A stretch of DNA of 47,461 nt from an uncultured Pseudomonadota bacterium. Its GTDB lineage: Bacteria > Pseudomonadota > Alphaproteobacteria > RF32 > CAG-239. The position numbers and the translations under genes were made by a program. Under the pieces are notes generated by a model. It was not told where the DNA came from. It saw only the letters and a list, made by a program, of their open reading frames with translations, and ran no database searches. Positions 1 to 8,607 of the stretch are shown in pieces. Position 1 is the first letter of the stretch, and every line of letters begins with the position of its first letter. Location: NCBI GenBank assembly GCA_949295995.1, contig CASFNK010000032.1:1-47461 (forward strand), written 5' to 3'.

Positions 1-672
1 AGAAATTGAGAATACGTCTTCAATCGGCATCAAGAACGGTTGATCTTTCGGACGTTCCGGTTGCGGAATGTAGCTATCTACTGCTTTCATCAATTCAATA
101 ATGGAATCATGACCAATCTTCTTATCGCCATCTTCCAATACTGCCAAAGCTGATCCTTTAATGATAGGAATTTCATCGCCTGGGAAGTCATATGATTTCA
201 ACAAATCACGGATTTCCATTTCTACCAAATCCAACAATTCAGGATCATCTACTTGGTCTACTTTGTTCATGTATACAACCAAGGCCGGTACACCTACTTG
301 ACGAGCCAACAAAATGTGCTCACGAGTTTGCGGCATCGGACCATCTGCTGCTGATACTACCAAGATTGCACCATCCATTTGAGCGGCACCGGTAATCATG
401 TTCTTTACATAGTCAGCGTGGCCCGGGCAGTCTACGTGTGCATAGTGACGATTCGGGGTTTCATATTCTACGTGTGAAGTAGAAATGGTAATACCACGTG
501 CTTTTTCTTCCGGGGCTTTATCGATTTGATCGTATGCGGTAAAACTTGCTCCACCTTCTTCTGCCAATACTTTCGTAATCGCAGCTGTCAAAGTGGTTTT
601 ACCGTGGTCTACGTGACCAATGGTTCCAATGTTGCAGTGAGGCTTTGTGCGCTCAAATTTCTCTTTTGCCAT
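1..672 (-). CDS. tuf: Elongation factor Tu, N-terminal 224 residues (cut by window edge)
   Basis: EF-Tu is the GTPase that delivers aminoacyl-tRNA to the ribosomal A site. The visible protein begins [20 protein letters not shown] and carries the P-loop GHVDHGKT near residue 19, the DCPGHADY switch II motif and the NKVD guanine-binding motif, so the whole G domain start is here. Domains 2 and 3 lie beyond the left edge. The ATG sits behind an AGGA ribosome site. The gene follows tRNA-Tyr and tRNA-Gly on the same strand, the arrangement known from tufB-type operons, and probably shares their promoter. Nothing is missing from the catalytic motifs that can be seen. Confidence 0.97.
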   Translation of the reverse strand, partial: MAKEKFERTKPHCNIGTIGHVDHGKTTLTAAITKVLAEEGGASFTAYDQIDKAPEEKARGITISTSHVEYETPNRHYAHVDCPGHADYVKNMITGAAQMDGAILVVSAADGPMPQTREHILLARQVGVPALVVYMNKVDQVDDPELLDLVEMEIRDLLKSYDFPGDEIPIIKGSALAVLEDGDKKIGHDSIIELMKAVDSYIPQPERPKDQPFLMPIEDVFSIS

Positions 673-727
673 TTTAAAAAATCCTAAATTTACGTTGTTA
701 CAGTATTTTCAAAGGAGGGGAAAAATT

Positions 728-801
728 TGGAGCGGGTGAGGGGAATCGAACCCCCGTCATAAGCTTGGAAGGCTTCTGCTCTACCATTGAGCTACACCCG
801 C
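728..801 (-). tRNA. tRNA-Gly (anticodon TCC)
   Basis: Complete cloverleaf on the minus strand. The acceptor stem GCGGGTG pairs with CACCCGC, the anticodon loop is CTTCCAA, the T arm is GGGGTTCGATTCCCC, and CCA is encoded. It lies between tRNA-Tyr and tuf. Confidence 0.97.
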
Positions 802-846
802 TTAAAAACAGCTCTTTAACAAAGCACCCCTGCTTTAAAAACCAAA

Positions 847-932
847 TGGTGGAGGGGGAAAGATTTGAACTTTCGTAGACCGAAGTCGACGGATTTACAG
901 TCCGTTGCATTTGACCGCTCTGCCACCCCTCC
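847..932 (-). tRNA. tRNA-Tyr (anticodon GTA)
   Basis: Class II tRNA of 86 nt with a long variable arm, an anticodon loop containing GTA, a TTCAAAT T loop and encoded CCA. It is first in a tRNA-Tyr / tRNA-Gly / tuf unit. Confidence 0.96.
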
Positions 933-989
933 ATTATATTTGTGAACAGGGTCGGATTCACACATCCGTTTTTTAATTCACTAGTAGGC

Positions 990-1018
990 AAGTAACCGTA
1001 TTTTTGCTTTCTTGTCAA
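990..1018 (-). promoter_or_regulatory. Putative promoter of the tRNA-Tyr/tRNA-Gly/tuf unit
   Basis: Reading leftward there is a perfect -35 box TTGACA, a 17-nt spacer and a weak -10 TTACTT, about 60 nt before tRNA-Tyr. The -35 is strong and the -10 poor, so this is a candidate only. Confidence 0.4.
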
Positions 1019-1090
1019 CCTTTTTTTTACATATTTATTAACTTATCCGCATTATTATTTCTTGCAATAAAAAAATTTACGGAGAAAACA

Positions 1091-1975
1091 ATGAACCAGC
1101 TCTCTTTAACCGAGACTCAAAATCCCTCAACCGAAAATATCGATTTAATGGATTCGCTCTCTATTGCCCAAACCATAAATAAAGAAGACCAAAAAGTAGC
1201 CTTAGCCGTAGAACAAACACTTCCGCAAATTGCTCAGGCAATAGAGCTTATCGCTCAGTCTTTTTTGCAAGGAGGAAGGCTCGGCTATTTTGGAGCGGGC
1301 ACCAGCGGACGTTTAGGCGTTCTGGATGCTTCTGAGTGCTGGCCGACTTTTGGTATTAGTCGCGAAATGGTTCAAGGTTTTATTGCCGGCGGCGACCAAG
1401 CCTTGCGCTATTCCATAGAAAATGCGGAAGACAGTGCCGAAATGGGCTTAGAAGACATCATTCACTTTGCCCCCTCTTCCAAAGATGTCGTCGTTGCCAT
1501 ATCATCCTCTGGCTCACCCCAATATTTAATCTCGGTTTTACAAGAAGCCCAAAAACAAGGAGCTCACACCATCAGCATTTCTTGCAATCCCGAAGCACCA
1601 ATAAAAGACATCTCAGACATATTCATTAACCCGATAGTTGGTCCTGAGGTCATCACCGGCTCTTCCCGCATGAAAGCCGGAACCGCACAAAAAATGGTCT
1701 TAAACATGCTCTCCACGGGGGCCATGATTCGCATTGGAAAAGTCTATAAAAACTATATGATTGACCTCCGCATAGTCAATGAAAAGCTAAAAGCCAGAGG
1801 GATTCGTTTTGTCTGCGAAATTACGGGCTGTTCCCCTACTCAGGCAGAGGACTATCTCGCCCAAGCCGATAACGAAGTAAAAACAGCCTGCGTCATGGCA
1901 ATCAAGCAGTGTCCTGCCGAAAAGGCAAGAAACCTTTTAGCTCAAGAAAGAGGCATTTTACGCCGTATCATCTAA
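1091..1975 (+). CDS. murQ: N-acetylmuramic acid 6-phosphate etherase
   Basis: MurQ cleaves the lactyl ether of MurNAc-6-phosphate to give GlcNAc-6-phosphate and lactate, a cytoplasmic step of cell-wall sugar recycling. The 294-residue protein has normal family length. It shows the SIS-domain sugar-phosphate motif GAGTSGRLGVLDASE (the Glu is the family acid/base), a second acidic motif ENAEDS, and the MurQ signature beginning TGSSRMKAGTAQK. The ATG at 1091 is chosen because GGAGAAAAC precedes it; the frame is open further upstream but that stretch overlaps the promoter region. rlmB follows 65 nt later. No nagZ, anmK or amgK is nearby, so the source of its substrate is not visible here. Confidence 0.95.
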   Translation: MNQLSLTETQNPSTENIDLMDSLSIAQTINKEDQKVALAVEQTLPQIAQAIELIAQSFLQGGRLGYFGAGTSGRLGVLDASECWPTFGISREMVQGFIAGGDQALRYSIENAEDSAEMGLEDIIHFAPSSKDVVVAISSSGSPQYLISVLQEAQKQGAHTISISCNPEAPIKDISDIFINPIVGPEVITGSSRMKAGTAQKMVLNMLSTGAMIRIGKVYKNYMIDLRIVNEKLKARGIRFVCEITGCSPTQAEDYLAQADNEVKTACVMAIKQCPAEKARNLLAQERGILRRII

Positions 1976-2040
1976 TCGTTTACAATTCTGCAAAAATACG
2001 CTACGAAAGACACATCAATCAACAGTAAGAAGAACAGATT

Positions 2041-2808
2041 ATGCCCAAAAAACATTTTAACACCCCTCACCCCAGTACCTCCAATGGTCTTTTGTTTTAT
2101 GGACGCCACCCCATCACGGCCGCCATTAATAATCCCAAACGCCAAATCACCAAGATTCTCTGCACCCCTGAAAATGAAGCCGAAATCCGCAAACTTTGCC
2201 AAAATGCCAAACGTAGCGAAAGCATTATTTCTGTTACCGAGCGCAAAGAAATCGATAAACTTTTGCCCTCTGATTCCGTTCATCAAGGCTTTGCCGCTTA
2301 TGTCAAAGAGCTGGAGAATTATGCCTTGGAAGACATCATCCGTTTAGCCGATTCTCTTGGGGATTGCCATGTCTTGATTTTAGATCAAGTTACCGACCCG
2401 CAAAACATTGGAGCAATTATTCGCTCAAGTGTTGCATTCAACACTTTAGCACTAATTCTGCAAAATAAAAATTCTCCGAATGAAAGCGGCGCCATGGCTA
2501 AAGCCTCTGCCGGCATGATAGAAAACTTGCCAATATGTCGAGTAACCAATCTCTCACGCGCAATTGAGCAATTAAAATCAGCCGGTTTCTGGACCATTGG
2601 TATGGACGGTTATGCCACTACCACCATTGACCAAATCAAAAAAGGCGGAAAATCCGCAATTATCATGGGCAGTGAAGGCAAAGGAATGCGCCGTCTGATA
2701 GAGGAAAGCTGCGACATTACGGTTCGTCTGCCGATATCCGAAAAAGTAGAAAGCCTTAATGTTGCCACCGCCGCCACCATTGCGCTTTATGAAATAAATA
2801 AAAAATAA
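2041..2808 (+). CDS. rlmB: 23S rRNA (Gm2251)-type 2'-O-methyltransferase, TrmH/RlmB family
   Basis: SPOUT methyltransferase of 255 residues. The N-terminal substrate-binding domain opens with LLFYGRHPITAA, typical of RlmB. The C-terminal knotted domain carries LDQVTDPQNIGAIIRS (motif 1), IIMGSEGKGMRRL (motif 2) and SLNVATAATIALYE (motif 3). By family it uses S-adenosylmethionine to methylate a ribose in the peptidyl-transferase loop of 23S rRNA. The start is an ATG preceded by a purine-rich AGTAAGAAGAA. Other TrmH-family enzymes share the fold, so the exact target nucleotide is inferred. Confidence 0.88.
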   Translation: MPKKHFNTPHPSTSNGLLFYGRHPITAAINNPKRQITKILCTPENEAEIRKLCQNAKRSESIISVTERKEIDKLLPSDSVHQGFAAYVKELENYALEDIIRLADSLGDCHVLILDQVTDPQNIGAIIRSSVAFNTLALILQNKNSPNESGAMAKASAGMIENLPICRVTNLSRAIEQLKSAGFWTIGMDGYATTTIDQIKKGGKSAIIMGSEGKGMRRLIEESCDITVRLPISEKVESLNVATAATIALYEINKK

Positions 2809-2871
2809 AGATTCACCATATCTTTAACATTTTTTGTTAGCCTTGATTCACCAAAACAAGGAGAAAGAGCT

Positions 2872-3603
2872 GTGTCTGCAACACTTGAAATCACACATTT
2901 GAGCAAAAATTTCGGTACTCTTTGCGCTGTCCGCGATATAAGTTTCCACACCCAAAAAGGCGAAATCATCGCCCTACTCGGACCAAACGGAGCCGGGAAA
3001 TCGACCCTAATGAATATGATTGCGGGCTATCTTTCTCCCTCTTCGGGTAACATAAAGATTCTAGGAAAAGAAATAAACTCCGATGCCTTACAAGCAAAAT
3101 CAAAAATCGGTTTTTTGCCGGAAGGCTCCCCACTTTACCCCGACATGAGCGTTCAAGCCTTTTTGCAATACATGGGCGAATTAAAAAACATACCCAATAT
3201 AAAAACCCGCCTACAAGAGGTTGCTCACATTGCCAAGATTGAAAATGTCATACATCAAAAAATCGAAACGCTTTCTAAGGGCTATCGTCGCCGGGTCGGC
3301 TTTGCGCAAAGCATTTTAAGCAACCCAGAAATTTTATTGCTTGATGAACCCACCGACGGACTGGACCCCAATCAAAAAGAGCATATTCGCCAAGAAATTA
3401 AACACCAAGGCCAAAACAAAACCATTCTCATCTCGACCCATTTGTTAGATGAGGCGCAAACTTTAGCCACACGCATTATTTTAATAGATAAGGGACAAAT
3501 TAAAGCCGACGGCACTCTAAAAGAAATTTTAACTCAAACGAACAGCGCTGATATAGAACAAGCATTTAAAAAATTAACCCAAGCGGAGAAAATAAATGCA
3601 TAA
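2872..3603 (+). CDS. ABC transporter ATP-binding protein (ABC-2 / GldA type)
   Basis: A 243-residue nucleotide-binding subunit with Walker A GPNGAGKST near residue 38, signature LSKGYRRRVG in place of canonical LSGGQ, Walker B ILLLDEPTDGLD and the H-loop STH. The GTG start follows AAGGAGAAAGAGCT closely. The last eight bases overlap the start of the next gene, a fused membrane partner, so the two proteins are surely made and used together. GldA/NatA-type ATPases drive ABC-2 exporters whose cargo is often unknown; nothing here identifies the cargo. A short inverted repeat CCTTG/CAAGG overlaps the ribosome site and could mask it. Confidence 0.9.
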   Translation: MSATLEITHLSKNFGTLCAVRDISFHTQKGEIIALLGPNGAGKSTLMNMIAGYLSPSSGNIKILGKEINSDALQAKSKIGFLPEGSPLYPDMSVQAFLQYMGELKNIPNIKTRLQEVAHIAKIENVIHQKIETLSKGYRRRVGFAQSILSNPEILLLDEPTDGLDPNQKEHIRQEIKHQGQNKTILISTHLLDEAQTLATRIILIDKGQIKADGTLKEILTQTNSADIEQAFKKLTQAEKINA

Positions 3604-6600
3604 TTTATGGACCATTACCAAAACCGAATTCAAACGTTTTTTCATCTCCCCTCTGGCGTATGTTTATCTGGTGGTTTTCTTGCTCCTTAACGGCTCTCTT
3701 ACAATTTATCTGGGCGATTTTTTCAATCGCGGTCAAGCCGAGCTCAGCACTATGTTTTCGTTTATTCCTTGGATATTTCTACTCTTCATACCGGGAATTG
3801 CCATGCGCTTATGGGCTGAAGAATTTCGCCTCGGCACGGTTGTTTCTTTAATGACGCTGCCCGTCAGCACTACCTCCTTTGTCTGGGGAAAATTTTTGGC
3901 TTCTTGGCTGTTTTGCACACTGGGCTTAGTGCTTACTTTCCCATTTGTAATACTGGTAAACCTGTTAGGCTCTCCCGATAACAGCGTTATTTTGGGCGGC
4001 TATCTGGGCTGTGTTTTACTTTCGGGCTGTATGCTATCCATCTCGCAAACCATGTCAGCCCTCACCAAAAATCAGGTCATTGCCTTGGTACTGGCGGTTT
4101 TTGCCAACCTGATATTTTTCTTAAGCGGCTTAGAATTTGTACTTTCGGTAATTCGTGGCTTTTCTTCTCAAACCCTCATTGACCTAGTAGCCTCATTTAG
4201 CTTTTTGAGCCACTTTAATACTATCGCCAACGGTTTAATTGAGGGTAGAGACGTTATCTTTTTTGCCTCTGTCATTATCTTGTTCAACGCCACCACGGTC
4301 ATGATAATCAACTTCAAAACTTCCGGCACATCGGGCTGGCTCCAATCCTCATCCCGTTGGACATATATCACCGCCTTTATTGCCATGTTATTAGGCTTTA
4401 CGGGAATTAACCTCGCCGCCAATGCCTACCTGCGAGATATTCAATACGACTTTACGCAGAACAAGATTTATACACTTTCAAATTCCACTCAAAATTTGCT
4501 CAAAAATCTCCCACACAAGGTAACAGCCAAAGTTTATTACACGCCTATTCTCGGACAAAGAAATCCAGAAATCCGCCTTTTGATGGATAAACTTTATCTC
4601 TTGCTCAAAAAATACCAAAGGCTATCAAACGGAGACTTTAATTTTAATATTTATTACCCGCAAATGTTGGATGATACCGAAGATATGGCCATAGCTTCGG
4701 GCTTGCAACCAATTCCTTTAATAGACCTCAATCAAAACGGCTTTTTGGGACTAACCTTAACGGATGAAACCGGTAAAAAACAAACAATCCCGATGCTTTC
4801 TCTTGAAAGAGCCGCTTTTCTGGAGCAAGACCTCACCTCCAAGCTCTACCAACTGTTTCATAGCAAGCCCAATTTAGGTATCATCACTTCTTTGCCGATA
4901 TTTGACCAAGTTGATGAAGCCTCCCCTAATCGGGTAACGCAACAATGGGAAATCATTAAACAAATTTCAGAATTTTATAACATCAAAAACATCAAAACCG
5001 CCCAAGACTTTAGCGATGATATTAATGTCCTGCTCCTAATTCATCCTCAGGATTTATCACCTGAGCTCATTGAGCACATAACCACCTATACACTCAACGG
5101 AGGAAATACTCTTGTTTTGCTTGATGCCGCTGCTGAGGCACCACGCCTATTTTCCTCAATCAACAACGATCTTATTCCTTCTCAATTGGGCGAACTGAGT
5201 ACACTCTGGGGATTTGAGTATTTTCCTGATATTGTCGTTGCCGACTTGGATAATTCCATTACGGTTGACGCCACCTCTGACTACAAATCAAACCCCAATT
5301 TCACCCAAGATGTGATTCAATTTTCGCTTTCCGCCGAAAACCTTAATCAAAGTGCCACTGAAACGGCAGGCTTAAAGAATTTGCTTTTTTCTTCTGCTTC
5401 AGCCTTACAACCCCTGAAGTCATCAAACAATATTTTCATTCCGCTCATTACCACCAGCACCAACTCAGCCCTAATGCCGGTAGATGTTGTGCGCAAAGGA
5501 ATGAATCCGGCCGATATTCTCCGTTGGTTCCAATCCGACAACCAATCCAAAACCATCGCCGCCAAAATCATTAGCCAAGATGAAAACAAACCTTTTACCG
5601 TCATTGCCGTTGCCGATACCGACTTTATTTACGATTCGTTTTGGACACGTCCGACTTCCATTTTAGATACCGCATATAATATTCCGATTTTAGATAACGG
5701 TAACTTCATTTTGAATGCCTTAGAGAGTTTAAGCCACACCACATCTTTAGCTGACATCAGAGGCAAAACCGCGACCGACCACCCATTCAAAGGGGTCGAA
5801 AAAATGCGTCGCGATAATCAACTTCAATTCAAACTCAAAGAAGCCGAAATCATCACCAAAATCGAACAAACCAACCACAAAATCAACGAAGTTTGGGAGA
5901 AAAAAGACTTTGAACAAAGAGATATTTTCTCCGCCGATGAAATGGCGGTTATCTCGGGCTATCGTCAGCAATTAGATGGCTTGCGCCAAGAGCTTTCACA
6001 AATTCGCCAAGAACTCAATCAAAATATTCATTCCCTTGAGTTTAAGGTCAAGCTCATCGGAATTTACCTCATTCCGACACTAATAATTTTAGGCTTTCTA
6101 CTGACATCTTTGGTCGCCCGTCTCCATCACCAACATATTTCTGAAAAAGCGCGCTTTAACCGAGCCTTTTTCAAACTTTTGGGCTTAAGTTTGCTCATGC
6201 TAGCTATGGGAATTATCGCCATCAAATATTCCACCCCCTCAACCACGGAAAGCTTTGAAAACGAATTGGTTTTTGATAAGCTCCCGCAAACCATTAACAC
6301 TCTTCATCAAATAAAACTCAAAACACGCAACCAAGAGCTCACCTTTGTCAATCAAGCAGGCACTTGGGTCTTGCAAGAACACCCTGCTTTTCCGGTTTAT
6401 CAAGAGCGGATTCGCCGCTTTCTAAATGTTTTGCTTGAGGCCAGATATTATGAAAAAAGAACCGCCGACCCGAAGTTTTTATCAAACTTTGGATTGCTGC
6501 CGTTGCAATCCCCCTCTTCCACCGCCACCCAAGTAACGCTGAGTAATGACAAGGGAGAGATTCTCTCGCAATTTGAATTAGGAACCATAAATCTTGACAT

Positions 6601-7075
6601 TGGCCGCGGTGCCAAAGGAGCCTATCTCAAATTTCCGAACCAATTTCAAGTCTGGCTCATTAAGGCGGATTTTATAGACCTCTCGCCGGATTGGCGTCAG
6701 TGGACATACAGCTCGCTTTGGAACTTGCGCTTTGGTCGTCTGATTAAAACACAAAAAGAGCTCTCGCCCGAACAATTAACGCTTCTGGCAAGAGATTTAC
6801 TCATCACCCCAATCAATTCCCCTGTGCAAACGCTTAGCTCTCAAGAGCCTCTGTCGCAGCTTGATATCTTAACCGAAAACCAAGACCAAGTCCGCATAGA
6901 GTTCTATTCTAGTGGTGAAAAAATTTATATTCGTTATCTTTTTGATAGCGTAATTAAAGGAAAACATTTGCAATTTTTTGCCTCCTACGCTAAAGACAAA
7001 TTTTATGCAATATCAAAAACAGATATGGAGCAAATAAACCATGACCTTACAGCCTCTGAACCAAGAACAAACTAA
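3596..7075 (+). CDS. Three-part fusion: ABC-2 permease + GldG-like domain + DUF4340 domain
   Basis: An unusually long 1159-residue protein. Residues 1-245 form an ABC-2/GldF-like permease with about six membrane segments. After a further segment at about 255-275 comes a GldG-like (ABC_transp_aux) extracytoplasmic domain to about 690, then a charged coiled coil around 735-812. Two membrane segments (about 817-838 and 858-877) lead into a C-terminal DUF4340-type domain (about 895-1120), recognisable from its length, position and the stretch AYLKFPNQFQVWLI...LSPDWRQW. In most genomes these are two or three genes in a row. Here one protein overlaps the ATPase gene by 8 nt and the next gene by 35 nt. 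Domain calls come from reading the sequence; the transported substrate is unknown. Confidence 0.85.
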   Translation: MHNLWTITKTEFKRFFISPLAYVYLVVFLLLNGSLTIYLGDFFNRGQAELSTMFSFIPWIFLLFIPGIAMRLWAEEFRLGTVVSLMTLPVSTTSFVWGKFLASWLFCTLGLVLTFPFVILVNLLGSPDNSVILGGYLGCVLLSGCMLSISQTMSALTKNQVIALVLAVFANLIFFLSGLEFVLSVIRGFSSQTLIDLVASFSFLSHFNTIANGLIEGRDVIFFASVIILFNATTVMIINFKTSGTSGWLQSSSRWTYITAFIAMLLGFTGINLAANAYLRDIQYDFTQNKIYTLSNSTQNLLKNLPHKVTAKVYYTPILGQRNPEIRLLMDKLYLLLKKYQRLSNGDFNFNIYYPQMLDDTEDMAIASGLQPIPLIDLNQNGFLGLTLTDETGKKQTIPMLSLERAAFLEQDLTSKLYQLFHSKPNLGIITSLPIFDQVDEASPNRVTQQWEIIKQISEFYNIKNIKTAQDFSDDINVLLLIHPQDLSPELIEHITTYTLNGGNTLVLLDAAAEAPRLFSSINNDLIPSQLGELSTLWGFEYFPDIVVADLDNSITVDATSDYKSNPNFTQDVIQFSLSAENLNQSATETAGLKNLLFSSASALQPLKSSNNIFIPLITTSTNSALMPVDVVRKGMNPADILRWFQSDNQSKTIAAKIISQDENKPFTVIAVADTDFIYDSFWTRPTSILDTAYNIPILDNGNFILNALESLSHTTSLADIRGKTATDHPFKGVEKMRRDNQLQFKLKEAEIITKIEQTNHKINEVWEKKDFEQRDIFSADEMAVISGYRQQLDGLRQELSQIRQELNQNIHSLEFKVKLIGIYLIPTLIILGFLLTSLVARLHHQHISEKARFNRAFFKLLGLSLLMLAMGIIAIKYSTPSTTESFENELVFDKLPQTINTLHQIKLKTRNQELTFVNQAGTWVLQEHPAFPVYQERIRRFLNVLLEARYYEKRTADPKFLSNFGLLPLQSPSSTATQVTLSNDKGEILSQFELGTINLDIGRGAKGAYLKFPNQFQVWLIKADFIDLSPDWRQWTYSSLWNLRFGRLIKTQKELSPEQLTLLARDLLITPINSPVQTLSSQEPLSQLDILTENQDQVRIEFYSSGEKIYIRYLFDSVIKGKHLQFFASYAKDKFYAISKTDMEQINHDLTASEPRTN

Positions 7076-7988
7076 CCACCTCAAAAAGATAGCCACCATT
7101 GCCAGCGTCTCTTTAGCGGTAAGTTTAAGCCTGCTTAAAACCTTTGGCGCATTATATACCGGTTCTTTGGCGGTTTTGTCATCACTCATCGATTCTTTGG
7201 CCGATATTTTTGCTTCTTCCATCACTTTTATTGCCGTTAAATATTCATCACGACCTGCCAGTGATAATCACCGCTACGGTTACGGAAAGGCAGAGGCTTT
7301 GAGTGCCCTAATTCAATCAGCCTTTATTGCCGGTTCAGGCATATTTGTCATGTATGATGGCATTAGTCGCCTCATCACACCCGTTACTTTGGAAAAGACA
7401 GATACCGGTATTCTCATCATGGTTATCAGCCTAATTGCAACTCTGGGCTTAATATTCTTCCAAAAATATGTAACCCGCCGCACCACCTCCCAAGCCATCT
7501 CGGCAGACAGTGCGCACTACACCGTTGACGTTTTAACCAACGCCTCCATTATTTTGAGTTTATTGGTTGTAAAATTTTTCAACATTGAATGGTTTGATAC
7601 CCTAACGGCTTTCATTATTTCCGGCTATCTTTTATTTAACGCCTACAAATTAGCCCGTGATGCCATCACATTATTAATGGATACCGAATTAAGCGATGAC
7701 ATCCGCACCAACATCATTCGCATTGTTCGCACCTGTCCTTTCACCAAAGGCATACACGACTTACGCACCCGTGATTTAGGCGGTTCATATATGTTTGAAT
7801 TTCACTTAGAATTAGATGGTAATTTATCACTTTATGATGCCCATGACTTAACCGATATGGTTGAAGATGAAATCTTGGAAGCCTACCCCAACTCACAAAT
7901 AATCATCCATCAAGATCCGGCCGGCATCAAAGAAAAACGCCTTGACCACATCATCTTAAACAACAAAAAGAAACATAAAAAAGCATAA
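7041..7988 (+). CDS. Cation diffusion facilitator family efflux pump (FieF/YiiP-like)
   Basis: A 315-residue inner-membrane antiporter that by family exports Zn2+, Fe2+ or similar ions in exchange for protons. Six membrane segments precede a cytoplasmic dimerisation domain. The transport-site acids are present: D51 and D55 in IDSLADIF, and H159 and D163 in DSAHYTVD, matching the YiiP DxxxD/HxxxD tetrad. The loop motif HRYGYGKAE and the C-terminal IIIHQDP are FieF-like. The ATG lies inside the end of the upstream fusion gene (35-nt overlap), implying translational coupling. Metal specificity cannot be read from sequence. Confidence 0.92.
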   Translation: MTLQPLNQEQTNHLKKIATIASVSLAVSLSLLKTFGALYTGSLAVLSSLIDSLADIFASSITFIAVKYSSRPASDNHRYGYGKAEALSALIQSAFIAGSGIFVMYDGISRLITPVTLEKTDTGILIMVISLIATLGLIFFQKYVTRRTTSQAISADSAHYTVDVLTNASIILSLLVVKFFNIEWFDTLTAFIISGYLLFNAYKLARDAITLLMDTELSDDIRTNIIRIVRTCPFTKGIHDLRTRDLGGSYMFEFHLELDGNLSLYDAHDLTDMVEDEILEAYPNSQIIIHQDPAGIKEKRLDHIILNNKKKHKKA

Positions 7989-7992
7989 AAAA

Positions 7993-8022
7993 AGGCTCAA
8001 ATTCTCTAAAGAATTTGAGCCT
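7993..8022 (-). terminator. Strong hairpin, terminator for leftward transcripts
   Basis: Perfect 13-bp inverted repeat AGGCTCAAATTCT with a 4-nt loop. On the minus strand it runs into seven T residues. It directly follows the efflux-pump gene and may also slow rightward transcription. Confidence 0.75.
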
Positions 8023-8036
8023 CAATGTTAACTACC

Positions 8037-8062
8037 CTATTTTCACAAACAAAATAGTTTTT
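8037..8062 (+). terminator. Terminator of the murQ-to-efflux-pump gene group
   Basis: CTATTTT / AAAATAG stem with a 7-nt loop followed by TTTTT, reading rightward, 49 nt after the efflux-pump stop codon. Confidence 0.6.
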
Positions 8063-8103
8063 GACTAAAAAGTTGCTTTATATTTTAGTTTCATTTTTCC
8101 AAT

Positions 8104-8146
8104 AAAAAAAGACAATTCCCTTTAATTATCCTGAAATTGTCTTTTT
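8104..8146 (-). terminator. Terminator of the unidentified RNA
   Basis: A 12-bp stem, AAAAAGACAATT with AATTGTCTTTTT, around a 17-nt loop. On the minus strand the 3' arm ends in a run of seven T residues. Confidence 0.7.
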
Positions 8147-8464
8147 GCTGAACACGGCCGAATTTCACAATCCAGCGGTATCCCCATATATATAAGCCAG
8201 AAGTAAATTCTTCTAAAACTCCAATCCCTAATTATCTCAATCAAGAATTGGAGCAACTTTGGCAAAAAAAACAGTCGCAGCGTTTTTATTTGCAAAAGTT
8301 AATAAACAAGTAAAGCTATACTCTGCAAAGATGTTACGTATCTCCACAGAGGGAAACCTCAATGGTAGTAAAAGGTTTCCGGCTAAAGATTTGAGATGAA
8401 ATTGTTTAGCGACTCATCACGAGGGGCTAAAACAAACTAATAACTAAATAATTCAAATTCGAGC
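8106..8464 (-). ncRNA. Unidentified structured small RNA, about 320-360 nt
   Basis: A region free of convincing protein genes that is bounded on the minus strand by a near-consensus promoter (8467-8495) and a terminator (8104-8146). In between, several helices can be drawn by eye: GTTTAGC/GCTAAAC with a one-base bulge (8404-8433), GGAAACCT/AGGTTTCC (8352-8380), CTCTG/CAGAG (8321-8351), and a 9-bp helix with one wobble pair (8219-8253). The two ends pair as well, CGAATTT at 8455-8461 with AAATTCG at 8159-8165. Size and end pairing recall RNase P RNA or a permuted tmRNA, but I find neither RNase P core motifs nor a T-loop/CCA acceptor. I do not assign it to a family. Confidence 0.6.
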
Positions 8465-8466
8465 GC

Positions 8467-8495
8467 ACTATAGTTTTTTTTTGCAATTTTGTCAA
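8467..8495 (-). promoter_or_regulatory. Near-consensus sigma-70 promoter of the unidentified RNA
   Basis: TTGACA, a 17-nt spacer containing nine consecutive A residues, then TATAGT, reading leftward. It lies just beyond the hppA terminator, so it starts a separate transcript with its 5' end near 8460-8464. Confidence 0.75.
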
Positions 8496-8558
8496 CAAAA
8501 AAAGTTTCAAAATAAAAAAACATATATTTCAATATATTACAAGCAACAGTCAAGTAGC

Positions 8559-8592
8559 AAAAAGCCCCGCCAAAAAACTGACGAGGCTTTTT
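8559..8592 (-). terminator. Terminator of hppA
   Basis: AAAAAGCC pairs with GGCTTTTT, with further partly matched pairs inside. On the minus strand it is followed by T residues, 16 nt past the hppA stop codon. Confidence 0.65.
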
Positions 8593-8607
8593 TTGTGAAC
8601 TTAAAGA

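Noticed and set aside
698..1018. 106-codon minus-strand reading frame
   Set aside because: It runs straight through tRNA-Gly and tRNA-Tyr and has no ribosome site.
8237..8293. tmRNA tag-like frame on the minus strand (GCA AAT AAA AAC ... TGA)
   Set aside because: The 18-residue product ends in Ile-Leu-Asp instead of Ala-Ala, and no T loop, CCA or D-loop motif of tmRNA is visible nearby. Kept only as a hint in the RNA finding.
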